From Dugong dugon (lineage: Eukaryota > Chordata > Mammalia > Sirenia > Dugongidae): DNA of 64,000 nucleotides. This document shows, one piece after another, positions 1 to 10,890 of this stretch. The stretch lies in NCBI GenBank assembly GCA_030035585.1, contig CM057464.1, forward strand, positions 78,414,919 to 78,478,918. Reading direction: 5' to 3'. The notes below the pieces were generated by a model that saw only the letters and a list, made by a program, of their open reading frames with translations, was not told the DNA's origin and ran no database searches. The position numbers were made by a program, and so were the translations under genes. The first letter of the stretch is position 1. Every line of letters begins with the position of its first letter.

Positions 1-1939
1 CTAGATATAAAATCTAAAACGATAAAGATCATGGAAAAAAATAGGGACAGCACTAGGAGCCCTAATACATGGCATAAACAGAATACAAAAAGTTACTAAC
101 AATGCACAAATGCCAGAAGAGAAACTAGATAACTGGGAGCTCCTAAAAAATCAAACACTTACGCTCATCAAAAGATTTCACCAAAAGACTAAAAAGACAA
201 CCTACAGACTGGGAAAAAACTTTTGGCCATGACATATCCAATCAGGGTCTAATCTCTAAAATCTACTGCAAATCCTCAACAACAAAAAGACAAATAACCC
301 AATTAAAAAGTGAGCAAAGGATATGAACAGGCACTTCACCAAAGAAGACATTCAGGCAGCTAACAGATAACGTGAGGAAATGCTCACAATCATTAGCCAT
401 TAGAGAACTGCAAATCAAAACTACAATGAGATACCATCTCATCCCAACAAGGCTAGCATTAATTCAAAAAACAAAAAATAATAAATGTTGGAGAGGTTGT
501 GGAGAGACTGGAACACTTACACACTGCTGGTGGGAATGTAAAATGGTACAACCACTTTGGAAATTGATTTGGCACTTCCTAAAAAAGCTAGAAATAGAAG
601 TACCATAGGATCCAGAAGTCTCACTCCCTGGACTATGCCCTAGAGAAATAAGAGCCATCTCACGAATAGATATATGTACACCCATGTTCATTTCAGTACT
701 GTTCACAATAGCAAAAAGATGGAAAAAACCTAGGTACCCATCAACAGCTGAATGGATAAACAAATTATCAAATATTCAAACAGTGGAATACCGTGCAATG
801 ATAAAGAGTAACGCTGAATCCTCGAAACATCTCATAACATGGATGAATCTGGAAGGTGTTATGCTGAGTAAAATTAGTCCATGGCAAAAGGACAAATATT
901 GTATGGGACAAATATTGTATGGGACCACTATTATAAGAACTCAAGAAAAGGTTTAAACACAGAAGAAAACATTCTTTGATGGTTACGAGGGTGGGGAGGG
1001 AGGGAGAGGGTTATTCACTAACTAGATAGTAGACAAGAATTATCTTAGGTGAAGGGAAGTCCAGCACACACTACAGGAGACATCAGCACAACTGGACTAA
1101 ACCAAAGCTAAGAAGTTCCCTGAATACAACAAAACACTTTGAGGAACAGAGCAGCACGGACGGGGGTCTGGGGACCATGGTTTCAGGGGACATCTAGGTC
1201 AATTGGCATAACAAAGTTTATTAAGAAAATGTTCTGCATCCCACTTTGATGAGTGGCATCTGGGGTCTTAAAAGCTAGCGAGTGGCCATCTAGGATGCAT
1301 CAATTGGTCCCAACCCACCTGGAGCAAAGGAGAATGAAGAACACCAAAGATGCAAGAAAAATATTAGCCCAGGAGACAGAAAGGGCCACATAACCAGACA
1401 CTCCATCAGCCTGAGACCAGATGGTGCCTGGCTACCACCAGTGACTGCCCTGACAGGGATCACAACAGAGAGTCCCTGATGGAGCAGGAGAAAATTGGGC
1501 TACAGAACTCAAATTTTAGTAAAAAGACAAGACTTAATTGTCTGACTTAGACTGGAGGAACCCCAGAAAACATGGCCCCCGGACTCTCTGTTAACCCAGA
1601 ACTAAAACTATTCTCGAAGCCAACTCTTCAGGCAAAGATTAGACTGGACTATAAGAGATAAAATGGTAATCATGAAGAGTGTGCTTCTTAGTTCATGTAG
1701 ATACATGAAACTAAATGGGCAGCTCCTGTTTGGAGGCGAGATGAGAAGGCAGAAAGGGACAGGACCTGGTTGAATGGACACAAGAAATCCAAAGTGGAAT
1801 GAGGAGTATGCTGTCACATTATAGGGAGAGCAACTAAGGTTACATAACAATGTGTGTATAAATTTTTGTATGAGAAAATAACTTGAGCTGTACACTCTCA
1901 CTTAAAGCACAATAAAATAAAATAAAGGAGAAAAAAAAA
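1..1939 (+). mobile_element. L1 LINE, 3' end of an older subfamily
   Basis: The window opens inside ORF2 of an L1 and runs through its 3'UTR to an A-rich tail at about 1911-1939. The first 950 bases align by eye with the ORF2 C-terminal coding part of the two full-length L1s further right. The 3'UTR only partly matches theirs: it shares a stretch around 1150-1600 but ends in a different sequence, so this is a separate and probably older subfamily. A 17-base unit is duplicated in tandem near 890-923, just before the ORF2 end. The 5' part lies outside the window. Confidence 0.9.
300..956 (+). pseudogene. L1 ORF2 C-terminal remnant
   Basis: This is the C-terminal end of the L1 endonuclease/reverse transcriptase. 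The Cys-rich segment is clear near 486-560, with the CWRGCGE and HCWWECK motifs that form the L1 zinc-knuckle-like region. A TAG stop at 606-608 interrupts the frame where related copies read a phenylalanine codon before DPA. The same frame then continues to a stop at 954-956. The sequence upstream of about 370 reads in another frame, so at least one indel is present. It is not functional. Confidence 0.85.
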
Positions 1940-2702
1940 CTTTCATTGCTTTGAAGATACCACTTCACCACTTCAGAGTTTTCTGGTTTTCACTATTGCT
2001 ATAAAAAGTTAACTGTAAATCTTATTATCACTTCTTTAAATATAAGATGTCTTTTGCCTCTAGCTACAAGATTTTTTCTTTGTTTTTTATTTGACTAGAA
2101 TACACCAAGTGGGTTTTTTTTGGTGTGTGTTTAATCCTTGTTATGATTCTTGATTCTGACTAGATGTCTTTTTATCCCTTTAAATATTGCTTCTGCCTCA
2201 TTATTTTACTCTTCTCTTGTATGTAAATATTGTATGTGGAATATTCATATAGTGTATGAAAATTTTCATTGTATATGAAAAATAGTACAGATAACTTGAG
2301 GAAATAATTGATGGTCTTTCTCCTCAGAAAGGATTTATTTTGCTTGTGGCAGAAAACTAGGCTAGGTCTAAGTTACCTAAATTCATTCAAGAATTGAGGT
2401 GACTTGAAGATATTTTCCATTTATTCTTGCTCTTAAGGAGTAGTTTTTAAAACGTTCCACCTGGGTATAACACGTCTTTTTTTTTCACATCCCATTGGTC
2501 AAGTCACATGACTATGTCTTACTTCAAAAGGGTAGAGATGTTCCATCTTACCATTTGCATCTCTGAGCAGAACTGATGGCTAATACAGTCAATTTTATCA
2601 ACTGGTCAGTGACCATCATTACCTAGTAACTACAACATGATAAATTCCTCAAAGGTGGAGAATATGTTCAATGCTAAATTGTATATCCAATTTCTAATGT
2701 AG
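1940..2702. other. Unassigned AT-rich sequence
   Basis: No open frame of note, RNA gene or repeat that I can name. The base composition resembles the surrounding intergenic DNA. Confidence 0.5.
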
Positions 2703-3215
2703 TTCTATTAGTTTTATAAGGCTGCCATGATAAATTTTCACACACTTGATGGCTTAAAACAGTGCAAATTTATTATCTTACAGTTCTGTAGGGGAGAAAC
2801 CTGGCATGGGTCTCACTGGACTCAAATCAAGTTGTCTGCAGTCTGTGTTCCTTCTGGAGGCTTGAGAGGGGAACCCATTTCCTGCTCTTTCAGGTTGTTG
2901 GCAGAAGTCAGTTCCTTGTGATTGTAGGACCAAGTTCCCTGTTATACTGCTGGCTGTAAACTGAGGACCGTTCCCAGTTTCTGGAGGTCACCATATTCCT
3001 TGGCTCGTGGCCCTTTCCTCTGTCTTCAGAGCCAGCAATGGTGAGTCAAGAAGGAATTGCATCTCTCTGAGCCACCCTCTGCCTCTTCTTTTTCCACTTT
3101 TAAGGACTCATGTTATTTGATTGGACTACCTGAATAATCCCATCTCAAGGTCCTTAACAGGTATAAATAACATAACCCTGGGAAAAGTCTTGGATCGAGT
3201 TTTAGTGTTACATCT
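2703..3215 (-). mobile_element. Ancient MaLR/ERVL-type LTR (MLT1-like), fossil
   Basis: On the minus strand the sequence has the typical end of MLT1-type LTRs: an AATAAATTT-like poly(A) region followed by a 'gcagccctatraaactaata'-like terminus. It is strongly diverged and broken. No internal retroviral region is seen, so it is probably a solo LTR. The exact subfamily is uncertain. Confidence 0.6.
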
Positions 3216-3246
3216 CTCTCTCTCTCTCTATGTATATATATGTATA
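3216..3246. repeat. (TC)n/(TA)n simple repeat
   Basis: A run of CT dinucleotides passes into TATG/TATA repeats. Confidence 0.9.
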
Positions 3247-3599
3247 CTTAATTTAAAAATATCGAAAGGGAATTAAAAAAAAAAAGATATCTGTGTGCTT
3301 GGTCAATCAGCTGAATGAGGGCCATCTGCTCCTACATATGGATAATACCACCATAAACATGTACTTCATTTTTTCCCCTTTGTTATTGATTAATCCTGAT
3401 CCTTTCAGGGATAAATGAAATTAATATTTTATGAAGCATAAAATAGAATGGTCTATGTTAGTGAATGCAAAAAAGAATTTCAACAATCTGCTTCTTCGCA
3501 TGATTCAAGGAGTTTAACTGAGTAATCAACTCAAGTATTTAAGAATTATTTTTATATATGGTGGGAAATGCTAGCATGTATTTATAAGGCATATTACAA
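3247..3599. other. Unassigned sequence
   Basis: AT-rich, no recognisable element. It could include further decayed LTR material from the left, but I cannot show it. Confidence 0.4.
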
Positions 3600-3790
3600 C
3601 TTTCAAATACATCCTACCCATATTATTCCATTCTATTTTCAAAGTTTCTGTATGATATAGGCAGAGTAGGAGTAATTAGTCCAATTTTACAAATGAGAAA
3701 ATTGAGACTCAGGAGTGATAAGTGATGTACCCACAGTTTTAGAGCTAGTTGGCAAGTTAGTTGAGAAGCCAAGAAGTCCCTTAATATAAG
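3600..3790 (-). mobile_element. MIR SINE
   Basis: The minus-strand reading has the MIR core: a block equivalent to 'ctcagtttcctcatctgtaa' (seen here as its complement near 3690-3715), followed by the 'acttgcccaaggtcac'-like block near 3725-3740. It is old and diverged. MIR is a tRNA-derived SINE shared by mammals. Confidence 0.65.
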
Positions 3791-3822
3791 TCTCCTTCCA
3801 CTTCCTTCTTTTTCTTAGATTT

Positions 3823-4060
3823 CTTTGTTGTGGTTAGTTGTGTCGAGTTGGCTCCAACTCACAGCAACCTTACATATAATAGAACTAAAATCCACCTGGT
3901 CCTGTACCATCTTCATGATCCTGGATATGTTTGAATTCATTATTGTGTCAATCTGTCTCATGGAGTTTTTCTCTCATTTTCACTGACCCTCTGCTTTTTA
4001 GAACTTTAAAGAGGTCTTTTGTAGCATCTCTTTAGATGATGCCTTTCTAGACATTAAGGG
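3823..4060 (-). mobile_element. RTE-type LINE fragment with internal deletion
   Basis: The left part (3823-3995) matches the complement of the RTE 3' tail seen at 15300-15370, here in the form 'gtcgagttggctccaactca'. The sequence then jumps at about 4000 to a block near 4003-4025, 'actttaaagaggtctttt', which in the RTE copy on the plus strand lies about 470 bases further inside (14868-14885). An internal part is therefore missing. Confidence 0.7.
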
Positions 4061-4431
4061 TTGACAAATAACATGACACTTCTTTCCCAGATTTTGTGCA
4101 GTGCTTAAGCCTTTCCTTCAGAGAATCACCCAGCTGTATGTCCAGCTTCCAGAGACCAAGCAAGAAATCACTTAGCCACAGATTTTCCACATATAGTCAT
4201 TAAACTTTTGTCAATCTGATTAGACCTTAGGAACATTAAGAACACAATAATCGTACTCTAGTTCTCTCTGTCACATTCTCTTCCTGATTTCACATCCCAT
4301 TCCAGGCAGCACCACAACAACGTGTACTAAATAGGCAGAAATAACAGAAAGTGTTTATGCAGTTATTTTTCCTACCTCATATAAAGGGGTGGAGGTACTG
4401 GCATGTGGTCAATGATAATGAGGTAAAAGAT
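4061..4431. other. Unassigned sequence
   Basis: No recognisable element or coding signal. Confidence 0.4.
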
Positions 4432-4497
4432 CTCAGAATCCACTCTGGAGAGGTGAGTTCAGCTTTGCCACTTACTAGCTACACAATCTTGAGCAAA
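4432..4497 (+). mobile_element. MIR SINE, partial
   Basis: The block around 4466-4496 matches the MIR core 'tgccacttactagct' followed by 'gacctTGGGCAA'-like sequence. It stops shortly before the L1 tail at 4525, so the L1 may have inserted into or beside it. I could not find the missing MIR half on the other side. Confidence 0.6.
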
Positions 4498-4524
4498 AAA
4501 TAATCACTCTTAAAAATACATTTA

Positions 4525-5550
4525 CTTGTACAAGGAAAGGTCATGGAAGCCCCATAGACACATCCAAACTCCCTGAGGGACTGAACTGTTGGGCGGAGGG
4601 CTGTGGGGACCATGGTCTCAGGGAACATCTAGCTCAACTGGCATAACACAGTTTATAAAGACAATGTTCTACATTCTACCTTGGTGAGTAGTGTCTGGGG
4701 TCTTAAAAGACTGTGAGCGGCCATCTAAGATACTCCACTGGTCTCATCCCTTCAGGAGCAAGGGAGAATGAAGAGAACAGGGTAGGAGGAAAAGATTAGT
4801 CTGGAGGACTAATGGTCCACAGCTACCAAGGCCTCCACCTGACTGAGTCCAGTACAGCTAGATGTTGCCCGGCTACCACCACTGACTGCTCTGACCAGGA
4901 TCACAACAGAGGCTTCTGGACAGAGCTGGAGAAGGAGGTAGAGCATAATTCTAACTCACAGAAAAAAGACCAGATTTACTGGCCTAAAGGAGGCTGGAGA
5001 AACCCCAAGAGTATGGCCCCCAGACACCCTTTTAGCTCAGTGGTGAAGTTATCGCCGAGGTTCACCGTTCAGCCTGGGAGTGAACAGCCCCGTAAAACCA
5101 AATGAGACTAGGAACAGTAGTCCAGTGGCAAGGGCCAAAAGGCAGAAGGGAACAAGGAAGCAGGTGATAGGGAACCTAAGGTTGAGTAAGGATATTGTTG
5201 ATGTGTTGTGAGATTGTTAACCATTGTCATAGGGTAACATGTGTAGTAACTGTTAAATGAGAAACTATTTTGTTCTGTAAGCCTTCATCTTCAGTGAGAA
5301 TAGAAGCACAACTGGAAGAGCGTAGTCGATGTCACTGACCTGTGCATGTAGAAATTTTTGAAATGGTGTATCTTTGGCTATGTGTATTTTCACCAAAAAG
5401 AAAGGTTGAGAAGTTAGAGGGTTGTATGTTGTGGGGTTGTTAACCAATGTCATAAAACAATATGTGTACTACTGTTTCAAGAGAAACTATTTGTTCTGTA
5501 AGCCTTCACCTGAAGTACAATTTAAAAAATAAATAAATAAATAAATATCA
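4525..5550 (+). mobile_element. L1 LINE, 5'-truncated 3'UTR copy
   Basis: It aligns base by base with the 3'UTR of the full-length L1s (compare 39165-40184 and 57115-58136). It begins inside that 3'UTR and ends in an (AAAT)n tail at about 5527-5550. It contains the duplicated 3'UTR segment described for copy B. No clean target-site duplication was found by eye. There is no coding content. Confidence 0.9.
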
Positions 5551-5889
5551 AATGACATTAAATGGTAATATTTATTCTTTGTATTATGTATTCAAATACA
5601 TATATTGATGTTAACTTAGACATGAGCTCTCATCTCAATGAGTTCATTGTTCATAGAGAGAAATGGACATTTAAAATCAAATTTCAATATAGTACAGTTA
5701 ATATTAATAAAGATATGTAGAAAATACTTCGAGAGTTCAGAAGCAGGTATAACTAACCAATGGTATGAAATACAAAAATGATTCATGGAGGAGGTGATAT
5801 TTAGGTTGATTCTTGAAGGATAATTTTAGTAAGGTGTTTACTGAGTAGGGAGTAGGGTGCAAACATATTTCAAGCAAAGACAGTAGTAC
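5551..5889. other. Unassigned, with possible ancient interspersed repeat
   Basis: 5690-5884 contains wording such as 'catggaggaggtgatattta' and 'ggttgattcttgaaggat' that recurs in an old, widely dispersed mammalian repeat I cannot name. The rest is featureless. Confidence 0.4.
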
Positions 5890-6765
5890 AAATTATTAAT
5901 TTTCTATGGTTGCATGGTAACTTTAGTAGCTTAGAATGATAAGCATTTATTATCTCAGTTTTTGTGCCTCAGGAGTTTGGCAATGGCTTAGCTAGTTTCT
6001 CTGCTCAGGGTCTCATAAGGCTGCAATCAAGGTGTTTGTCTAGCTGTGTTCTCATCCGGAGGTTCCACTAGGGAAGACTCTGCATCCAAGCTCATTCAGG
6101 TTGTTAGAAGAATTAATTTCCTGTGGTTGTATGATGCATGTTGTTATTGTTAGGTGCTGCCAAACTCAGCAACCACATGCGACAGAGTAGAATTGCCCCA
6201 TAGAGTTTTCCAGGCTGTAATCTTTCTGGGAGCAGATTGCCAGGTCTTTTTTCCATAGAGTCACTGGGTGAGTTCAAATCTCCAACCTTTCCATTAGCAG
6301 CTGAGCACTTAACCAGTGTGATGCATAGCCCTGTCTTTTTATTGACTGTTGGCTGGAGGCTGCCCCCAGGTACTTGAGGCTACTTGAAGTTCCTTGCCAT
6401 ATGTTCTTCTCCATAGTCATTCCAAACTTGGATTCTTGCTTCTGCAAGTTCAGCAGGAGAATGTATCACTTTTAGGAGAGTTCACCTGATTAAATCAGGC
6501 TTACCCAGTGGAATCTCCCTTTTTATTAATTCAAAATCAACTGATACGGGGCCATAATTACATCTGCAAAATCCCTTCACCTTTGCTGTACAAGGTAGCC
6601 TTATCACAGAATGATATCCCATCACCTTTGCCACATTCTAGTGGTTAGAAGCAAATCACAGGTCCTACCCATTCTCTGGTAAAGAGGATTACACAAAGGC
6701 ATGCACACTAGGGTTGGAAATTATGGGGAGTCACCCTAGGGCTTGATAGCCACAATGGGCAAAGA
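5890..6765 (-). mobile_element. Ancient ERVL/MaLR-class LTR, fossil, split by a SINE
   Basis: The minus strand reads as an old mammalian LTR with a poly(A) region near 5945-5965. It has a long body containing blocks such as 'cacctttgccacattctagt' near 6624-6643 on the plus strand. It is diverged and broken, and is interrupted by an AfroSINE at 6140-6318. Family assignment within ERVL/MaLR is uncertain. Confidence 0.55.
6140..6318 (-). mobile_element. AfroSINE, long subtype
   Basis: The tRNA-derived head reads on the minus strand at the right end, with TTAACCAGTG-type wording complementary to the A box. The RTE-like tail 'ttgttaggtgctgcc' is at the left. It has the extra middle segment (near 6230-6260) that marks the long subtype. 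It is flanked by the direct repeat tgatgcat at 6132-6139 and 6319-6326, so it inserted into the older LTR. Confidence 0.85.
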
Positions 6766-6815
6766 CAAGTACTCACAAAAATAATATGTGCTGTGCAAAG
6801 TTACAAGTACTATAT

Positions 6816-7370
6816 AGTTATGTGTCACAATACATTCATTCCAGCAACGTGACTGCATATGCGTCTATAGTCCCATAAGATTAAAACAGAGTTCAGATAC
6901 CCTGATTGGAGAACGGGACACAGTGGCCATAACTGGAAGTAGTGAATGCAACAGCTTCCCACATGGAATTCGTGTATCTTGTGTCTCTTATATACAAAGT
7001 GATTGTGATGCCAGGTGTATAATGGTACAGTACAAAGATAACCTATAACACATGTGTCTTGATAGTCAACTATGTTACTGGCTTATGTATATACTGTACT
7101 GTACTTTCTACTGTTATTTTAATGTGAACTTTCCCTACTTACAAATAAAAAGTTTACAGTATAACAGTGTATGCTTCTACTCTAGGCAGCAGCATTCAGT
7201 CTTATGTATCACGTGTCTCTTGAGCGTTGGAACAGTAACTCTCTGTTCAATTTTCTTTCAAAAATACTACCATGAAGTTCATCATGGCTCCCAAGCAAAG
7301 CAAAACCAGTGTAGTGATAACAGCAGCAGGAGACAAAGGAGAGGTATTGATCTGGAAGTGAAACACAGGT
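6816..7370 (+). mobile_element. Tigger/pogo-type DNA transposon, 5' part
   Basis: The left end 'tagttatgtgtcac' and the block 'tagtcccataagattaaaac' (6868-6887) match the MER2/Tigger 5' region. Further blocks at 7070-7160, such as 'ctatgttactggcttatgta', fit the same family. A transposase-like start ATG lies at 7284 and reads MAPKQSKTSV, similar to Tigger N-termini, but the frame ends after about 25 codons. The right part is missing. Confidence 0.65.
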
Positions 7371-7589
7371 ACCCAATATAGCTTTGCTAAGTATATAATA
7401 TGATGTTCACACAATGTCCAAATCACATAACATTCTATTTCACAGAACATAGGGCAGACCTTAAGCTAAGAATAACTGTGGTTCCATAGGATAGAAAGCT
7501 AGGAGGTAAAACACAGGTAAAGGTAGATAAAGGTCAGAATCTATGAGCTTTGAGTATCTTGTAAAAACGAGTCTGGTCCTGTGCTGTCC

Positions 7590-7769
7590 AAAACCCAAAA
7601 ACAAACCCACTGCTGACAAGTCGATTCCAACTCATAGCGACCCCATAGGTTTTCCAAGGCTGTCAATCTCTACGGGCTAACACATCTTTCTCCTGCGGAG
7701 CCACTGGTGGTTTTGAACAGCTGACTGTTTGGTTAGCAGTCGATCACTTTAACCACTGCACACCAAGGC
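7590..7769 (-). mobile_element. AfroSINE, long subtype
   Basis: The left end carries 'gtcgattccaactcatagcg', the complement of the SINE tail. The right end carries 'tttaaccactgcacaccaag', the complement of the tRNA-like head. The middle segment with 'tttctcctgcggagccactgg' is present. Confidence 0.9.
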
Positions 7770-8978
7770 TAGGCAGTAAAAAAACCATTGCTGAACATTC
7801 TCAGCATAAAGCTTGGGGACAATCATTCTGGAAGCAGCGAGCAGAATGGATTACCACAGACTGTTTGTAAGTGGGGAAACCATGGCTAAGGCCAAGAGGA
7901 TATAACGAAAGAGAAATCAAAAGGAATGAACTATTTAAGGAAAAGGATCATCATGAAAATTGAAAATAGAAAGGAGGGAGTAAATACAATGTCTTATTTT
8001 TGTGTAAATTAGCTGTAATCTCTGATGCAAGGGCCTTCCAAGTTGGAGTTCAATATAGGTTTCACCTTTGTATTAAAAATAATGTTAATTGCTCATATAT
8101 TTTGCACAAAACCCTCCATTGGGTGTTTTATGGGAGTCAAATACTTACCAAATATGTCACCAATTCAAGGAGTGACATAGGATCGCCATGAGGCAGAATT
8201 AACGTAACTTTTTTTTTTTAAACGGGACCCATAAACTAAATGACTAGATATATAAGGCAGTGTTTGGCATGATATGTGATAGAAAGCAATTGCAAGATAT
8301 GTGGAAAAGCTCATATTGGCTGTAGCTTAAGTTTTGTGTGAGATAGTAAAGGAATGTAACATTTAGAGGTGGTGATGGGGCTAACTATAGAGCTCTTTAA
8401 ATGACAGTGAAGGAACTTGAGCTTTATTCTACAGGCTATATAGAATCAAGGAAGGTTTCAGAGCCCAAGAGCGACACTACCAAAAGAGTGCTTTCTGAGA
8501 ATTAATTTGCAAGTGATGAGCATAATAGATTTGATTGGTAGAGTCTAAAGGCAGGAGACTGTTTCAAAGGAAGTTGTCATAATCTAGGGGTGAAGGGACA
8601 TGAGGTCTGGCCGGACATGAGGTCAGTGGGATTGGAAAATAAGATACAGGGGGAAAGGATTGTCATGAACCTCCCCCAGTGCCCTAGGTTTGTGGCTGCA
8701 GAAATTGGTATAATGATGGGTCCTTATTTATTTGTTATTTTTACTTCCTGACTAGCATTTTAAGAGAAACCCCTTCTTACATATTCCATGCTCATATTAC
8801 ATATGAAGTCACCATTAGTGCACATTCTACGTTTCACGTGCCCTTGCCATAACCCCTGGCCATAGCTAAACAATCAATTATTGTTTAGTTGGAAACACAT
8901 AACTCTTCCCCACTCAAAGGCTAGAAATTTCTACTCTAATGTATAATAATTATTTTATTAATAATACTACTAAGAACA
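7770..8978. other. Unassigned, with a possible old interspersed repeat
   Basis: No coding signal. 8390-8680 resembles an old dispersed mammalian repeat by wording such as 'gaaggaacttgagctttatt' and 'agagcccaagagcgacact', family not named. A short run near 8180-8195 faintly resembles an AfroSINE tail. Confidence 0.4.
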
Positions 8979-9805
8979 TAAAAAAAAAATTGCTGGTGAG
9001 TTGATTCTGACTCATAGAGACCTAGTGGCATCACTAAGGAGTGCGTGGGGGTGTAGACCACACTAGGTGACACTGTCAGAGGGAGCAACACCAAAATGAC
9101 TGTCTATAAAATTTTTCTGCAGTGTTTCAGCAGAAATTTGATTTTATAAAAATATCCCTGTAGTTAGTTACAACAACAAAAACCTTTTTCGTAAGCCAGC
9201 TTATAGATATGAATATACCAACAAGGTTAAAACTCTATGCTAATTTATTTTTTGAATCTTTTAAAAGTACGTCACACTTGCCATTATTCCCAGTTACAAT
9301 GATGCTTCAAATCACGTGGTTTCGTTTGTACACTCTACAAGCACTGTTCGTTGTTGCTGGTGTTTTTATAGTTGCTGATTTTGTCAAATTTTCTAGTTTT
9401 TTAGCAACAATATTATGGTAATTAGTCTTTGTAAAGCTGTATCAAAAACTTTTTTGAGAATGAAGTATTCATTAAAGGATAAGAAGGAGTGATATACAGG
9501 AATTAAAATTTATGAGTAACAATAGTACAAAAAACATTAGTAAGGATTCTGTATGGTCATGGAGGAGGTCCATGGTGGGGGATGGCACCATGAGTTACTA
9601 CTGCACTTGGTGGCAACCACCCTAGTGATGCCACTGTAGCAACCATATAGGGAGAGAGTAGAACTTCCCCATTGAGTTTCCTAGGCTGTAATCTTTACAC
9701 AAGTGGACTGACACATCTTTCTCCTGCAGAGTAGCTGGTGGGTTCGAATAGCTGATCTTTTGGTTAGCAGCTGAGCTCTTAACCACTGCATCACCAGGGC
9801 TTCTT
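8979..9805 (-). mobile_element. AfroSINE, long subtype, split by a DNA transposon
   Basis: The SINE tail is at 8988-9022 and the remainder at 9637-9805. The two halves join seamlessly once the element at 9023-9636 is removed. The direct repeat ctaagaaca flanks the whole SINE at 8970-8978 and 9806-9814, which shows that the two halves belong to one insertion. Confidence 0.9.
9023..9636. mobile_element. Non-autonomous hAT-like DNA transposon with TIRs
   Basis: The left end reads TAGTGGCATCACTA and the right end, read as complement, CAGTGGCATCACTA: inverted repeats matching at 13 of 14 positions. The element sits inside an AfroSINE and duplicates 8 bases of it, as tagagacc at 9015-9022 and tagcaacc at 9637-9644 (two differences). 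An 8-bp duplication and a CAGTG-type terminus are typical of hAT transposons. Length is 614 bp. The one open frame inside (9209-9421) shows no transposase motif, so it would depend on a transposase from elsewhere. Confidence 0.75.
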
Positions 9806-9847
9806 CTAAGAACAGTAGTGAATGTTTATCATACGCCACATAGTATT

Positions 9848-10010
9848 CTGGAGCCCTGGTGGCACAGTGGTTAAGAGCTCAGGCTGCTAACCAAAAAGAT
9901 CAGCAGTTCGAATCCACCAGCCATGCCTTGGAAACCCTATGGGGCAGTTCTAGTCTGCCTATAGGGTTGCTATGAGTAGGAATCAACTCAGCAGCAATGA
10001 GTTTTTGGGA
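9848..10010 (+). mobile_element. AfroSINE, short subtype, well preserved
   Basis: It begins GGAGCCCTGGTGGCACAGTG and runs to a 'gcagcaatgagtttttggg' tail. The pol III A box (TGGCACAGTGG, 9860-9870) and B box (AGTTCGAATCC, 9905-9915) are close to consensus, so this is the best preserved copy in the window. A short direct repeat tagtatt flanks it at 9841-9847 and 10015-10021. Confidence 0.93.
9860..9915 (+). promoter_or_regulatory. Internal pol III promoter boxes of AfroSINE
   Basis: The A box (9860-9870) and B box (9905-9915) are spaced as in tRNA genes. This is typical of tRNA-derived SINEs and is read from the sequence; actual transcription is not known. Confidence 0.7.
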
Positions 10011-10094
10011 TATGTAGTATTTGAGAAACACTCATAAAGGCTTATCTGTTAGAACAAACCATTTGGTTATAAACCTGAATGTCGGGTGAAGAGG

Positions 10095-10205
10095 CTGAGG
10101 TGAAATAACTTGCTCAATTCATACCTCTAGTTATAGTAGCAGAGCCGGGATTCTAATACGGGATATGCAGAACTCAGACTCTTGACCATTATGAGATACT
10201 GTTAA
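10095..10205 (-). mobile_element. MIR SINE
   Basis: The complement of the MIR core is seen in 'gaggctgaggtgaaataact' (10096-10115) and 'gcagagccgggattctaata' (10139-10158), in the order expected for a minus-strand copy. Confidence 0.75.
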
Positions 10206-10734
10206 GCTTAATACTAAAAAAACCTTTCAATATTTTGTACTACTCCGAGTTTGTCCTGTATTTTCTTCCTTTTGGAATCATACCTCATTAAACTCATTCT
10301 GCGGATGAGTTATATGGTTTTTCCACCTTATGTTATTTCCCCCAAATGGGGAAAAATTAAATGTTAATGAAGATGGCTTAACATATTTTGCATAGTAAAA
10401 TGGAAAGGGAGGAGGGACTTTCATCTGAAATCTATTTAAGAAATATATTTTTGTGTTGACAAAATTTGAAATAGAATAATTTTGTAGTTTTAAGTATTAT
10501 AGTTGCCATGGGCAAAACTAACATGCAACCTGTTCGGTTAAATGCTCCCCATAGTATAATCTAAAGTCGCTAAGAAATCTTGTGTTCAATAAACTTCTCC
10601 ATTAATTTAGGAAGCTATATTGTAGCCCTCATTTTCCCCTTCGAGCTGTGGCTTCCTCTAAACATATGTGAGTATAACATCAAACCAAATCAACAAGCAG
10701 GCAGAATAAGGGTGCAGAATGTATGACCGTCATT
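10206..10734. other. Unassigned AT-rich sequence
   Basis: Nothing recognisable. Confidence 0.4.
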
Positions 10735-10890
10735 TATTCACTCACTTGCTCATTTCTTTCATTCGACGCACATATACTGAGAACCAGATATGATACAAGG
10801 CATTGGAGATACAGAGAAGAACAAAGAATTGTCATTTTTTTTCTTCCTGGAGGCAGACTTTGAATTAACTTTGAGATTAGAAGAGGGGTA
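10735..10890 (+). repeat. Ancient interspersed repeat, unnamed
   Basis: The order 'attcactcacttgctcattt', then 'tactgagaaccagatatgat', then 'acaaggcattggagatacag' follows a well-known old mammalian repeat ('tattgagcacctactatgtgcc...ggagatacag'). The family name is not certain. A second copy lies at 22160-22380. Confidence 0.5.

Noticed and set aside
8160-8200. Possible AfroSINE tail scrap
   Set aside because: Only about 30 bases resemble the tail and no head is present.
9209-9421. Open frame inside the hAT-like element as a transposase
   Set aside because: The 70-codon translation has no hAT motif, and the element shows the features of a non-autonomous copy.
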